The notes: generated from the sequence alone by a model not told the origin. A stretch of DNA of 64,000 nt from Pseudomonadota bacterium (GCA_020161695.1 JAIUOO010000013.1:1-64000), one strand, 5' to 3'. Positions 25,381 through 33,898 are shown, numbered from the stretch's first letter. Numbers and translations are program-made.

Positions 25381-26406
25381 TCAGATCACCGGCGGCGGAG
25401 TCCGGGTCATCATGGTGCGGCGCTGGTGCCAGTAGGGATAGGGAGGCGGCACCGCGCTGGCCTTGTCGAGGGCCGTGATCTGGGCAGGCGTCAGCTTCAG
25501 TTCGGTTGCGCCGAGATTGTCGCGAAGCTGGGCCTCGTTGCGGGCACCGATGACGATTGACGAGACGGTCGGGCGCGTCAGCAGCCAGGCGAGCGCGACC
25601 TGCGGGATCGAACGGCCGACCTCGGCCGAGACGAGCTCGAGCGCGTCGGTGACCCTGTAGAGCTGCTCCTCCGGCACCGGCCAACTGGCATCCGTCGCCA
25701 GCCGGCTGTCGTCCGGCGGCCGCTTGGTGCGACCGATCTTGCCGGTGAGTTTCGCTCCCGACAGCGGCGACCAGACCAGCGTGCCGACCTTCTGGTCGAG
25801 GCCGAGCGGCATCAGCTCCCATTCGAAGTCGCGGGCGGCCAGCGTGTAATAGGCCTGATGGGTCACCGGCCGGGGCCAGCCATGGCGGTCGGCGAGCGCG
25901 AGCATCTTCATCAGATGCCAGCCGGAATAGTTGGAGACGCCGAAATAGCGGATCTTGCCGGCGCGCATGAGGGCGTCGAGGGCCTGCAGCATCTCCTCGA
26001 TGGGGGTCAGCCCGTCGAAGGCGTGCAGCTGGTAGAGATCGACATAGTCGGTGCCGAGGCGCTTCAGGCTCGCCTCGCAGGAGGCGATGATCTTCGCGCG
26101 CGACGTGCCGATGTCGTTCGGGCCGGGGCCCATCGGCATGCCGGTCTTGGTGGCGACCAGCACCTTGTCGCGGCGGCCCTTGACGGCCTGGCCGAGGATT
26201 TCCTCCGACAGGCCGTTGGAATAGCCGTCCGCCGTGTCGAACATGTTGCAGCCGAGGTCGAGCGCGACATCGACCAGCGCCGTCGCCTCGGCGACGTCGG
26301 TGGTGCCCCACTTCTTCAGGAAGTCGCTGCCGCCGCCGAACGTGGCCGTGCCAAGCATAAGCGCGGGAATCTTGAGGCCCGAGCCCCCGAGCGTGCGGTA
26401 TTCCAT
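25381..26406 (-). CDS. Aldo/keto reductase
   Basis: A 341-aa NADPH-dependent TIM-barrel oxidoreductase. The catalytic tetrad is recognisable: Asp and Tyr in FDTADGYSNG (about residues 56-65), Lys in LVATKTG, and His in LYQLHAFDG. The C-terminal SSIVIGARNEAQLRDN binds the 2'-phosphate of NADPH. Relatives in this size class (voltage-gated-channel-beta-like) act on sugars and aldehydes. It lies 49 bp upstream of ugd and downstream of a Gfo/Idh/MocA dehydrogenase, all on the minus strand, so a sugar-related role is plausible. Confidence 0.9.
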   Translation of the reverse strand: MEYRTLGGSGLKIPALMLGTATFGGGSDFLKKWGTTDVAEATALVDVALDLGCNMFDTADGYSNGLSEEILGQAVKGRRDKVLVATKTGMPMGPGPNDIGTSRAKIIASCEASLKRLGTDYVDLYQLHAFDGLTPIEEMLQALDALMRAGKIRYFGVSNYSGWHLMKMLALADRHGWPRPVTHQAYYTLAARDFEWELMPLGLDQKVGTLVWSPLSGAKLTGKIGRTKRPPDDSRLATDASWPVPEEQLYRVTDALELVSAEVGRSIPQVALAWLLTRPTVSSIVIGARNEAQLRDNLGATELKLTPAQITALDKASAVPPPYPYWHQRRTMMTRTPPPVI

Positions 26407-26523
26407 CGTCGTTTCCCGTTTCCGTCGGACCGAAGCCCGAGTGTTCGACGGGAGGGATCGGCAGGCAAGCGCGCGGGAAAGGTGGGTGTCATGCGCGCAA
26501 TAGTCGGTGACGCGCTTCCGTCG

Positions 26524-27513
26524 TCACGCCCGTCCGCCGGCCGCGAGCTTCGGCTGGGCAGCCGGCGTCTGGCGGTCGCCAAGGCAGCGCATGGCGATGT
26601 CGAGGCTGGCAAGACCGTCGGCGCCGCCGGTGACGGGCGCGGTGCCGGTGCGCACGGCATCGACGAAGGCGACGAGCTCGGCGCGCAGCGGCTCGGCATA
26701 GGCGACCGAGAGGTGGCGCATCGAATAGGAGCCGTCGGGCTTGTAGTCGAAGCACTCGGTGACCTGCCGGGTGATCAGGTCGCCGGTGATGTATTTGTTG
26801 CGCGTCGCGACATGCACCGTTCGCGCCTTGAACGGCGTCAGCCAGTTCGTGTTGATGTGCGCGAGCACGCCGGACTGGGTGCGGAACTGCAGGAGCGCGA
26901 TGTCCTCGCGCTCGGCATGGACCGAATTGGTCTGCGGCTGGATCTCGGCGATTTCCGAGCCGGTGAACCAGCGGATCAGGTCGATGTCGTGGACCGCGAG
27001 ATCGATGACCACGCCGATATCGGACATGCGCGGCGGGAACGGGCCGACGCGGGTGATCTGGATCGACAGGATGTCGTCGCCGGCAATCGCCTGTCGGATC
27101 GACTGGACCGCCGGGTTGAAGCGCTCGACATGGCCGATCATCAGCGTGACGCCCGCCTTGGCAGCGGCGTCGATGATGCGGCGGCCTTCCTCGACCGACT
27201 GGGCGATGGGCTTTTCGACCAGCACGTGGATGCCGCGGGCGATGGCGGCCAGCGCGATGGGCGTGTGGAGCTGGGTGGGAGCGGCGATGGTCAGCGCGTC
27301 GAGGCCGGCATCCATCAGCTCTTCCAGCGATGCGAAGCCCGGGCAGCCGAGACGGGAGGTGACGAACTCGGCCTGTGCCGCATCGGGATCGGCCACGCCC
27401 GCGAGCACGACGCCCGGCAGTTCGGCCAGCACCCGCGCGTGGTTCTTGCCCATCACGCCGAGGCCGACGACGCCGACGCGCAGGAGTTTCGCCGCGGGAT
27501 CAGAGCTGGTCAT
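26524..27513 (-). CDS. Gfo/Idh/MocA family oxidoreductase (nucleotide-sugar dehydrogenase-like)
   Basis: A 329-aa NAD-dependent enzyme with Rossmann motif VGVVGLGVMGKNHARV, the family signature HVLVEKPIAQSVEEG (about residues 99-113) and IGHVERFNPAV. GVVIDLAVHDIDLIRWFTG provides the active-site Asp/His. The VERFNPAV segment and length resemble UDP-N-acetylglucosamine/UDP-sugar 3-dehydrogenases (WlbA-like) more than inositol dehydrogenases. Position upstream of ugd and galE supports a role in nucleotide-sugar or surface-glycan metabolism; this is inference. It is only distantly similar to the family member at 15803-16954. Confidence 0.87.
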   Translation of the reverse strand: MTSSDPAAKLLRVGVVGLGVMGKNHARVLAELPGVVLAGVADPDAAQAEFVTSRLGCPGFASLEELMDAGLDALTIAAPTQLHTPIALAAIARGIHVLVEKPIAQSVEEGRRIIDAAAKAGVTLMIGHVERFNPAVQSIRQAIAGDDILSIQITRVGPFPPRMSDIGVVIDLAVHDIDLIRWFTGSEIAEIQPQTNSVHAEREDIALLQFRTQSGVLAHINTNWLTPFKARTVHVATRNKYITGDLITRQVTECFDYKPDGSYSMRHLSVAYAEPLRAELVAFVDAVRTGTAPVTGGADGLASLDIAMRCLGDRQTPAAQPKLAAGGRA

Positions 27514-27629
27514 GGAGATGCCTTGGTGTCGAAGCAGCGGCGTCGAAGCGCCTGCCGGAGGCGCGACCTATACGATTTTGCGGGGTCGCAGCGCAAATCC
27601 GGGACGATCACGTTGGGTGACGGCCGGTG

Positions 27630-28097
27630 TCATCGATGGCGATAGGCCGCCAGTTGCGCGCCAGCGTTCTGCTCGCGAGCGAGACGGGCGACGCTAATGG
27701 GAACAACGCGCTGGCCGAGAGGAAAGACGGATGCCGCCGCTAGCTTCAGATGCGCCCAACCGAAGGGGATACCGATCACCGTGATGAAACAGGCCGCCGC
27801 GGCCAGGACGTGGATCACCATCAGCGAGAAGCCTATGGGTATGAACCAGATCACATTGCCGATCAGCCGCAGGACACCCATCGCGCCCTGCGGTTTGCCC
27901 GACAGTTCGCTGTTCCAGACGACCTCCCGGCCGAAGGGAAAGAACGTGTAGGTGCCAATCCGGAAACAAGCCCGCGCCCAGGGCAATCCGACAATGGTGA
28001 TCGCCGCGACGATGCCGGCGAGATACCAGCAGAGGCCGGCAACGATCCCACCGAGCAGGAACCACAACACGTTACCTAAGAATCGAATACCGCCCAT
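27630..28097 (-). CDS. YccF-domain membrane protein
   Basis: A 155-aa protein with two copies of the YccF domain: FLGNVLWFLLGGIVAGLCWYLAGI near the N-terminus and LIGNVIWFIPIGFSLMVIHVLAA in the middle, each followed by ITIVGLPWARACFRIG or ITVIGIPFGWAHLKLA. Four hydrophobic segments predict an inner-membrane protein. The function of the family is unknown. ATG 28097 has a purine-rich AGAGGA upstream; the longer open frame to 28232 starts with sequence unlike the family. Transcription is divergent from the transaldolase gene. Confidence 0.85.
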   Translation of the reverse strand: MGGIRFLGNVLWFLLGGIVAGLCWYLAGIVAAITIVGLPWARACFRIGTYTFFPFGREVVWNSELSGKPQGAMGVLRLIGNVIWFIPIGFSLMVIHVLAAAACFITVIGIPFGWAHLKLAAASVFPLGQRVVPISVARLAREQNAGAQLAAYRHR

Positions 28098-28246
28098 GGG
28101 GCGACCATCCTCTCGGTTCTGCGCCCTTTTCGCGGTCGCATTCAGATGCGGGCACGGATAGCGCATTTCAGGGGACGGCCAAAGCAATTGGACACCCGCT
28201 CCCCGCCGCCTTAAACACCTCGGCAACGACATCCGGGAGCGAAAAC

Positions 28247-28969
28247 ATGCCGGCCCTCGCAGACCTCAAGGTCAAGCTCTACACCGACGGCGCCGAGAAG
28301 GCCTCCATCGTCGAGATGGCGAAGAAGCCGTGGATTCAGGGCTTTACGACCAATCCCTCGCTGCTGAAGAAGGCCGGCGTATCCGACTATGCGACCTATG
28401 CAAAGGATCTCGTCGCGGCCGTGCCGGACCATCACATCTCCTTCGAGGTTTTTTCGGACGAGCTGAAGGAGATGGAGGCGCAGGCGCGCGTCATCGCGAC
28501 CTGGGGCCGGAACGTCTACGTCAAGCTGCCGGTGACGAATTCGAAGGGCGAGCCGCTCTACGACCTCATCCACAAGCTCACCCGCGAGGGCGTGAAGATC
28601 AATTTCACCGCGCTCTACACCGAGGCGCAGATCAAGGCCTCGGTCGATGCGCTGCGCGGCGGCGCGCCGTCCATCGTCTCGGTCTTCGCGGGCCGGCTCG
28701 GCGATGCCGGGCACGACTACATGCCGGTGATGAAATATGCGGTCGGGCTTGCCCGTGGCACCGACACGGTCGAGGTCATCTGGGCGTCGACCCGCGAGGT
28801 GTGGAACGTCATCGAGGCGGACCGGATCGGCTGCCACATCATCACCGCGCCCGCCGACATCCTGAAGAAGCTGGAGGGCCTCGGCCGTGCGCCGGAGGAC
28901 ATCTCGCTCGACACGGTGAAAGGCTTCGTCGCCGACGCCAAGGCGGCGGGACTGACACTGGCGGTCTGA
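28247..28969 (+). CDS. Transaldolase family protein
   Basis: A 240-aa class I aldolase of the transaldolase family, closer in size to the short TalC/fructose-6-phosphate aldolase type than to the 316-aa TalB. GFTTNPSLLKKAG (about residues 32-44) and NVYVKLPVTN, with the Schiff-base lysine at residue 93, are diagnostic; INFTALYTEAQ and ISVFAGRLGDAG-like strands complete the barrel. It transfers or releases three-carbon ketol units in the pentose phosphate route. The nearby galE/ugd genes are not obviously linked. A 6-bp hairpin follows the stop codon. Confidence 0.9.
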   Translation: MPALADLKVKLYTDGAEKASIVEMAKKPWIQGFTTNPSLLKKAGVSDYATYAKDLVAAVPDHHISFEVFSDELKEMEAQARVIATWGRNVYVKLPVTNSKGEPLYDLIHKLTREGVKINFTALYTEAQIKASVDALRGGAPSIVSVFAGRLGDAGHDYMPVMKYAVGLARGTDTVEVIWASTREVWNVIEADRIGCHIITAPADILKKLEGLGRAPEDISLDTVKGFVADAKAAGLTLAV

Positions 28970-29003
28970 CGTCGCGGCAGCCCGCCGAATGGCGGGGCTT
29001 GAG

Positions 29004-29029
29004 AAATGTCGCAAGGAGATGCGACATTT
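29004..29029 (+). repeat. Perfect 10-bp inverted repeat before the thioesterase gene
   Basis: AAATGTCGCA (29004-29013) and TGCGACATTT (29020-29029) are perfect complements around AGGAGA (29014-29019). The loop is a Shine-Dalgarno-like sequence, but it is 18 bases from the ATG at 29038, too far for normal initiation. The element could be an operator for a dimeric repressor or an RNA hairpin controlling translation. Confidence 0.7.
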
Positions 29030-29037
29030 GCCGCATC

Positions 29038-29511
29038 ATGGATCAGTTGAATGTCACAGCGGGCGCGCCGCCCGCAGGGTTCCGGCCGTTCGAGGATCGG
29101 GAGGGCTTCATCGGCCTGACCGGCCCCTTCCACTGGCGCGAGAATGGCGACGGGGCCGTCGAATACGGCTTTCGCGCGGATGACCGCCACGGCAACCCGA
29201 ACGGCGTGCTGCATGGCGGCTGCTTCACCACCTTCATGGACACGGTTCTCGGCTTCGAGATCATCCGAACCACCGGGCGGCGCTGCGCCACCATCGCGCT
29301 CGACACGAAGTTCATGTCGAACGGCAAGGTCGGCGACTGGATTCTCGGCCGGGTGAAAATCCGGCGCGTCACCAAGTCGATGGCCTTCATCGACGGCGAG
29401 GTCTTCGCGGAGGACAATCTGGTCGTGCTCGTTTCGGCGGTGTTCCGGGTTTTTTCGCCGGATGCCGACATCGTGCGGCCGCCGGGCGGCCCCGCTCCGC
29501 GCATCGCCTGA
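29038..29511 (+). CDS. PaaI-family thioesterase (hotdog fold)
   Basis: A 157-aa hotdog-fold protein. GNPNGVLHGGCFTTFMDTVLGFEI (about residues 54-77) is the PaaI/YbgC-type signature, with HGG at the substrate thioester and the Asp of FMD as the catalytic acid. Such enzymes hydrolyse acyl-CoA thioesters in the cytoplasm. The start at 29038 follows a palindrome at 29004-29029. An open frame extending upstream into the transaldolase gene is spurious. The substrate is unknown. Confidence 0.87.
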   Translation: MDQLNVTAGAPPAGFRPFEDREGFIGLTGPFHWRENGDGAVEYGFRADDRHGNPNGVLHGGCFTTFMDTVLGFEIIRTTGRRCATIALDTKFMSNGKVGDWILGRVKIRRVTKSMAFIDGEVFAEDNLVVLVSAVFRVFSPDADIVRPPGGPAPRIA

Positions 29512-29651
29512 TCCTCCGCCCGCCGAATCGCTCGCGCCGAATCGCGCGACCTCGTAAGCCTTCGTTTCGTCAGAAACGCCGGTTACCCGCCGCGTTACTC
29601 CCGCTGCGGGCCTAGCCTGCCACCATCGACGCCCGAAGGATCCGGCCGGCC

Positions 29652-31190
29652 GTGATCAGGAACATCTTCTCGGTCTCGGCCCTGACCCTCGTGAGCCGTC
29701 TCTTCGGCTTCGTCCGCGACCTGATGTTCGCCGCGGTTCTGGGGGCGGGGGCGCTGGCCGACGCCTTCTTCGTCGCCTTCCGCATCCCAAACCAGTTTCG
29801 CGCCATTTTCGGCGAGGGCGCCTTCAATGCCGCCTTCGTGCCGGCTTTCGCGCGGGCCACGGCCGAGCGCGGGCAGAATGTCGCGCTGGTCTTCGCCGAT
29901 CACATCTTCGCCCTGCTGCTGTTCGCGCAACTCGTGCTGCTGGCGGCGGCGATGGTGTTCATGCCGGCCGTGGTGATGCTTCTGGCGCCCGGCTTCTCCG
30001 ACGATCCCGTGCGATTTCCGGCGGCCGTCGAGCTGACGCGCATCACCTTCCCCTATCTCGCCTTCATCTCGCTGACCGTGCTGGTCGGCGGCGTGCTCAA
30101 TGCGGTCGGCCGGTTCGCCGCCTATGCCGCCGCGCAGATTCTGCTCAGCGTCAGCATCATCGCCGCGCTGCTGCTGGCCGGGCGGTTCGAGACGCCGGGC
30201 CATGCGGCGGCCTGGGGCGTGGTCGTGGCCGGCGTGCTGCAGTTCCTGGTGGTCACCGGCGACGCGCTCAAGGCCAATGTCATGGTGGAGCTGCGCCGCC
30301 CGCGCGTCACGTCGGACGTGAAGCTGTTCTGGCGCAATTTCGTGCCGGCGACGGTCGGGTCGGCCGGCAGCCAGATCGCCGTGCTCGCCGATACGATCAT
30401 CGCCAGCTACCTCGTGGTCGGGGCAGTGTCGTGGCTCTACTACGCCGACCGGCTGAACCAGCTGCCGATCGGCGTCATCGCGGTGGCGGTCGGCACGGTG
30501 CTGCTGTCGGAGATGAGCCGGAGGATCGCCGCCGGCGACGAGGCCGGCGCGCGCTACGCCCAGCTTCGCGCCATCGAACTGACGCTGGTCTTCTCGCTTC
30601 CGGCGGTCGCGGCCTTCGTGCTGGTGCCGGACGTGATCATGAAGGCGCTGTTCATGCGCGGGGCCTTCAGCGAGGAGGACGCGCTGAAATCCGCCGCGGC
30701 GCTGGCTGCCTACGGGCTTGGCCTGACGGCGCTGGTGCTGGTGCGCCCGTTCACCATCAGCTTCCACTCGCGGGGCGATACGCGCACGCCGGTCATCGCC
30801 GTGGGCGTGTCGGTGGTGATCAACGTGATGCTCAAGGTGGCGCTCATGCGCCCGCTCGGCCATGTCGCGCTGGCGCTGGGCACCAGCGCGGGCGTCTGGG
30901 TCAACGTCATGATGCTTGCCTGGTTCGCCCGCCGGCAGGGTCTGATCGGCCTCGACGACCGGGCGAAGCGCGTCCTGCCGCGGCTGTTCCTGTCGTTCGG
31001 CATTCTCTGCGCGACGCTGGTGCTCGTCGGGATGGGGATACGCGCGGCGGCTCCGCGCCTCGATGCCAAGCTGATGCTCGTGGCGCTGATGGGCGCGGGC
31101 GGGCTCGCCTATGGCGCGGCTCTGGTCATCCTGTTCGGCAAGGATTTCATCGCCGACCTGAAGCGACTACGGCGCGGCGTCGCAGGGTAG
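29652..31190 (+). CDS. murJ: Lipid II flippase MurJ
   Basis: A 512-aa integral membrane protein with about 14 hydrophobic segments that moves lipid II across the inner membrane for peptidoglycan synthesis. The N-terminal SALTLVSRLFGFVRDLMFA and FRIPNQFRAIFGEGAFNAAFVPAF are the family hallmark, including the essential Arg residues of the central cavity. RGDTRTPVIAVGVSVVINV is the later conserved loop. The start is GTG 29652, with GAAGGA about 12 bases upstream. It is monocistronic; the usual glnD or mutS neighbours of alphaproteobacterial murJ are not here. Confidence 0.95.
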   Translation: MIRNIFSVSALTLVSRLFGFVRDLMFAAVLGAGALADAFFVAFRIPNQFRAIFGEGAFNAAFVPAFARATAERGQNVALVFADHIFALLLFAQLVLLAAAMVFMPAVVMLLAPGFSDDPVRFPAAVELTRITFPYLAFISLTVLVGGVLNAVGRFAAYAAAQILLSVSIIAALLLAGRFETPGHAAAWGVVVAGVLQFLVVTGDALKANVMVELRRPRVTSDVKLFWRNFVPATVGSAGSQIAVLADTIIASYLVVGAVSWLYYADRLNQLPIGVIAVAVGTVLLSEMSRRIAAGDEAGARYAQLRAIELTLVFSLPAVAAFVLVPDVIMKALFMRGAFSEEDALKSAAALAAYGLGLTALVLVRPFTISFHSRGDTRTPVIAVGVSVVINVMLKVALMRPLGHVALALGTSAGVWVNVMMLAWFARRQGLIGLDDRAKRVLPRLFLSFGILCATLVLVGMGIRAAAPRLDAKLMLVALMGAGGLAYGAALVILFGKDFIADLKRLRRGVAG

Positions 31191-31226
31191 GACGGAAGCG
31201 CGACGCGCTCCCGCCCATCGTCGTCG

Positions 31227-31505
31227 TTACTGCGCGGCGGGCCGCGCGACGCTTTGCGGGCAGATGTCCTGGCCGCCGCGGATGATGATCCGGTCGCCGC
31301 ACTGGTAGGAACAGCGCATCATGCCCTGCGCGGTGATGCGGGTGGACGAGTAGAGCAGGCAGCGTGGCAGCGGGGTTTGGGCGAGGCGCTGCGTGATGCC
31401 GGCCTGCGGGGCGGCCGAATCTGCCGGTGCCGCCCACGCGGCGGGGGGCGCGAGGCCGAACATCAGGGCCGCTGCCGGGATCGTGAGAACAGATCTCGAT
31501 TTCAA
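31227..31505 (-). CDS. Small secreted cysteine-containing protein of unknown function
   Basis: A 92-aa protein with a clear signal peptide (MKSRSVLTIPAAALMFGLAPP, likely cleaved after AWA). The mature chain of about 65 residues holds four cysteines (in CLLY, CSYQCG and DICPQ), suggesting two disulfides in the periplasm. I do not recognise a family. It is convergent with murJ and lies downstream of the HtrA-like protease gene on the same strand. Confidence 0.6.
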   Translation of the reverse strand: MKSRSVLTIPAAALMFGLAPPAAWAAPADSAAPQAGITQRLAQTPLPRCLLYSSTRITAQGMMRCSYQCGDRIIIRGGQDICPQSVARPAAQ

Positions 31506-31639
31506 GAGGTCTCTCCATGCTCATGGTCCGCCGGCAGGCAAAACGGCCTGCGGCGGCGGGCACAGGTGTCGGGCGGCAATGTTGCCCGCCAATGCCGGAG
31601 AGAGCCTCCGCCTGCTTCGTGGCGGAGGCATTTGGCGTG

Positions 31640-32677
31640 TCAGCGCCGCTCGCGCTCGATGGGCGTGACGCTGGCCTTTTCCAGCTTGCCGCGCCTGATG
31701 TAGCTGACCTCGACAGGCAGGCCGATCCGCGCCCCGACCATCAGCCGCACGACATCGTCGGCGCCGGTCACCGGCCGACCGTCGATGTAGAGCAGGATGT
31801 CGCCCTCGCGCAGGCCGGCCTTGTCGGCGGGGCTCCCCGCCTCGACCGAGGCGATCATGGCGGCGGAATCGCCGGAGAGGCCAAGGGCGAGCGCGGCGCG
31901 CCGCGGCACGGCCACCTGATGCGCGCCGATGCCGAGATAGGCGCGTCGCACGCGGCCGTGCCGGATCAGTTCGGACAGAACCACCGAGGCGGTGTTGGAG
32001 GCGACGGCGAAGCAGATGCCCTGCGCGCCCATGATCACGGCCGTGTTGATGCCCACGACCTCCCCGGTGGAGGCGACGAGCGGCCCCCCGGAATTGCCGG
32101 GATTGAGCGCGGCGTCGGTCTGGATCACGTCGTCGATCAGCCGGCCGGTCTGCGAACGCAGCGACCGGCCGAGAGCCGAGATGACGCCCGCCGTGACCGT
32201 CGATTCGAAGCCCAGCGGATTGCCGATGGCGACGACGAGCTGGCCGCGCCGGAGCGCCTTGGAATCGCCGAGCCGGGCCGCCGGTAGCAGGGCTGGATCA
32301 TCGACCCGCACGAGCGCGAGGTCGGTGTCGGGATCGTCGCCGACGAGGCGCGCCGAAAGATCGCGGCCGTCCTGGGTGGCGACACGGATGCTGGTCTTCT
32401 CGCCCTTTCGCCCGCCCGCGACATGGCTGTTGGTCAGCAGGAGGCCGTCCGGCGAGATGATGACACCCGAGCCGGTGCCGGCACGACGGGCATCGGCGCC
32501 GGAGACGGTCAGGCGCACGACCGCCGGGCCGACCTCGTCGACGACGCCGGTCACGGCGCTGGAATAGGCATCGAGCAGCGGCCTGTCGTCGACGGGCAGA
32601 GCAGGGGCGGTTGCGGGAGCGGTCGACGGCGCGGTAGCCGCGTCGTCACCGACGAAACGGGGGCTGAGGTCCAGCAT
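31640..32677 (-). CDS. HtrA-like S1C serine protease with PDZ domain
   Basis: A 345-aa trypsin-like protease with catalytic His85 in TNSHVAGG, Asp119 in DTDLALV and Ser196 in NPGNSGGPL, followed by a PDZ domain (about residues 240-335, with YLGIGA and LREGDILLYIDGRPV). DegP/DegS relatives normally carry a signal peptide or membrane anchor. Here the N-terminus MLDLSPRFVGDDAATAPSTA is polar, so export is not apparent and the protein may be cytoplasmic. ATG 32677 has GGAG upstream, and the extension to 32785 is Arg-rich without a hydrophobic core, so a missed signal peptide is unlikely. Confidence 0.87.
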   Translation of the reverse strand: MLDLSPRFVGDDAATAPSTAPATAPALPVDDRPLLDAYSSAVTGVVDEVGPAVVRLTVSGADARRAGTGSGVIISPDGLLLTNSHVAGGRKGEKTSIRVATQDGRDLSARLVGDDPDTDLALVRVDDPALLPAARLGDSKALRRGQLVVAIGNPLGFESTVTAGVISALGRSLRSQTGRLIDDVIQTDAALNPGNSGGPLVASTGEVVGINTAVIMGAQGICFAVASNTASVVLSELIRHGRVRRAYLGIGAHQVAVPRRAALALGLSGDSAAMIASVEAGSPADKAGLREGDILLYIDGRPVTGADDVVRLMVGARIGLPVEVSYIRRGKLEKASVTPIERERR

Positions 32678-32841
32678 GGGGGGAACTCCGGGGGCGTTTC
32701 GCCGCAGATGGTGTCTCCGCCGCCGCAATGCGAGGGGCGGCCGACGGCGTGAACCTTTGTGTGCGCTGCAGCGACACAGACCCAAGTCGCGCGTCCGGTC
32801 GCAGCCAGCTCCGACGCGCCCAACCTCAACGGAACGACATC

Positions 32842-33027
32842 ATGCCCATTCTCATCGCTCTTGCCCTGCGCCATCCGCAGCTGGCGCTCGCCCTCATTCT
32901 CTCCGCCCTCGCGGGCCTGTCGATCGGCCTCGGAGCCGGACCGTTCGCGGGGCTCGCGGCCTTCGTCGTCAGCGCGACCATCACCTCGGCTGCGGCCGCG
33001 CTGCAGAACCTGTCGCGCACCGCCTGA
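32842..33027 (+). CDS. Small membrane protein, 61 aa
   Basis: A short hydrophobic protein (MPILIALALRHPQLALALIL start) with two predicted membrane segments separated by a Gly-rich turn, GLGAGPFAGLAAF. A GGAA site lies about eight bases before ATG 32842. It belongs to no family I recognise. It is followed 18 bp later by another 61-aa membrane protein gene, and the two probably form one transcript. Confidence is limited by its size. Confidence 0.5.
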   Translation: MPILIALALRHPQLALALILSALAGLSIGLGAGPFAGLAAFVVSATITSAAAALQNLSRTA

Positions 33028-33045
33028 AGCGACCGGACGATCGCG

Positions 33046-33231
33046 ATGGGCGAGATCCTCGACGTTCTGTTCTCGGAGCCGAAGATCATCATCTCGCTGG
33101 TGATCGCGGCCCTGCTCGGCTTCGCCGTGGGCAGCCATTTCGGCTTCTTCGTCGGGACAGTCGGCTTCGGCGCGTCGTTCGTCGTCGCGCTGACACTGCT
33201 TCTCGTTCGAGCCCGGTCGCGGCGCCGCTGA
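33046..33231 (+). CDS. Small membrane protein, 61 aa
   Basis: A 61-aa protein with two hydrophobic segments (about residues 13-28 and 32-53) and a basic tail RARSRRR, which predicts a cytoplasmic C-terminus. The sequence IISLVIAALLGFAVGSHFGFFVG has repeated Gly spacing. It follows the preceding small membrane gene by 18 bp. The function is unknown. Confidence 0.5.
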   Translation: MGEILDVLFSEPKIIISLVIAALLGFAVGSHFGFFVGTVGFGASFVVALTLLLVRARSRRR

Positions 33232-33237
33232 CGCCGC

Positions 33238-33519
33238 CTATTTCCGGCGCTGCTGCCAGGTCTGGTAGAGACCGACGGCGAAGGCGAGCATGCCGGCATA
33301 CCAGAAGGCCGGCACGTAGCGCGGCACCGGCCCGCGGATCTGCTGCTGGAAGAAGTAGCACTCCTTGGTGGGCCAGGAGATGCAGGCGAGCTTCAGGTCC
33401 ATCAGGCCGAAGGCGCCGCCATACTGGGCGTAATAGGCGAACCACCACACGAGCGAGATCACCCACAGGCCGAAGCCGAGCTTGGTGGCGAGCGGTGTCT
33501 GGGGTTTGTCTTCCGGCAT
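33238..33519 (-). CDS. Small two-TM membrane protein, 93 aa
   Basis: A 93-aa protein with two predicted membrane segments (LGFGLWVISLVWWFAYYAQY and YVPAFWYAGMLAFAVGLYQ) and a central loop containing two cysteines (KLACISWPTKECYFF). The loop is probably periplasmic and could form a disulfide. The C-terminus is basic (QQRRK). I do not recognise a family. It converges with the small plus-strand genes, six bases from the nearer stop codon. Confidence 0.55.
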   Translation of the reverse strand: MPEDKPQTPLATKLGFGLWVISLVWWFAYYAQYGGAFGLMDLKLACISWPTKECYFFQQQIRGPVPRYVPAFWYAGMLAFAVGLYQTWQQRRK

Positions 33520-33694
33520 GGAGTGCGAGGGCGTCCCTGAGCGCGGCCACGACGGTGCCGCGCCGATTCCATTTAGACGCGGTCGCCGCGGCCGTCCAAC
33601 CCGCTCCGGTCTGGGGCGATTTAATTGCTCACTGGCGCATTAGGTGCATTTCAGCAATCATGCGTGGCTTGCCCACCGGGGATGGAGAGACATC

Positions 33695-33898
33695 ATGATC
33701 GGTCCGCTGATCGAAGCCCTGATGCCGCTGTTTTCGGGGCCGCGCCTTGTCGCCAGCCTCGTCTTCGCCATCGGCGCGACCTTTCTGGGGGCCTGGCTCG
33801 GTGGCGAGACCGGGGCGGCCATCGCCTTCTTCGTCACCTTCGTGCTCATCTACGCGCTGATCCTGTTCGCCGAGCGGACCGAGGGCAAGGAGCTCTGA
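33695..33898 (+). CDS. Small membrane protein, 67 aa
   Basis: A 67-aa protein with two hydrophobic segments (about residues 15-33 and 37-58) joined by a Gly-rich turn, and an acidic C-terminus AERTEGKEL. GGAGAGA lies about nine bases upstream of ATG 33695, which supports translation. Its layout resembles the 61-aa proteins at 32842 and 33046. No function can be inferred; it precedes the molybdenum hydroxylase gene by 97 bp. Confidence 0.6.
   Translation: MIGPLIEALMPLFSGPRLVASLVFAIGATFLGAWLGGETGAAIAFFVTFVLIYALILFAERTEGKEL

Noticed and set aside
28330-29511. Apparent 393-aa fusion to the PaaI thioesterase
   Set aside because: The first two-thirds overlap transaldolase in another frame; the thioesterase proper begins at 29038.
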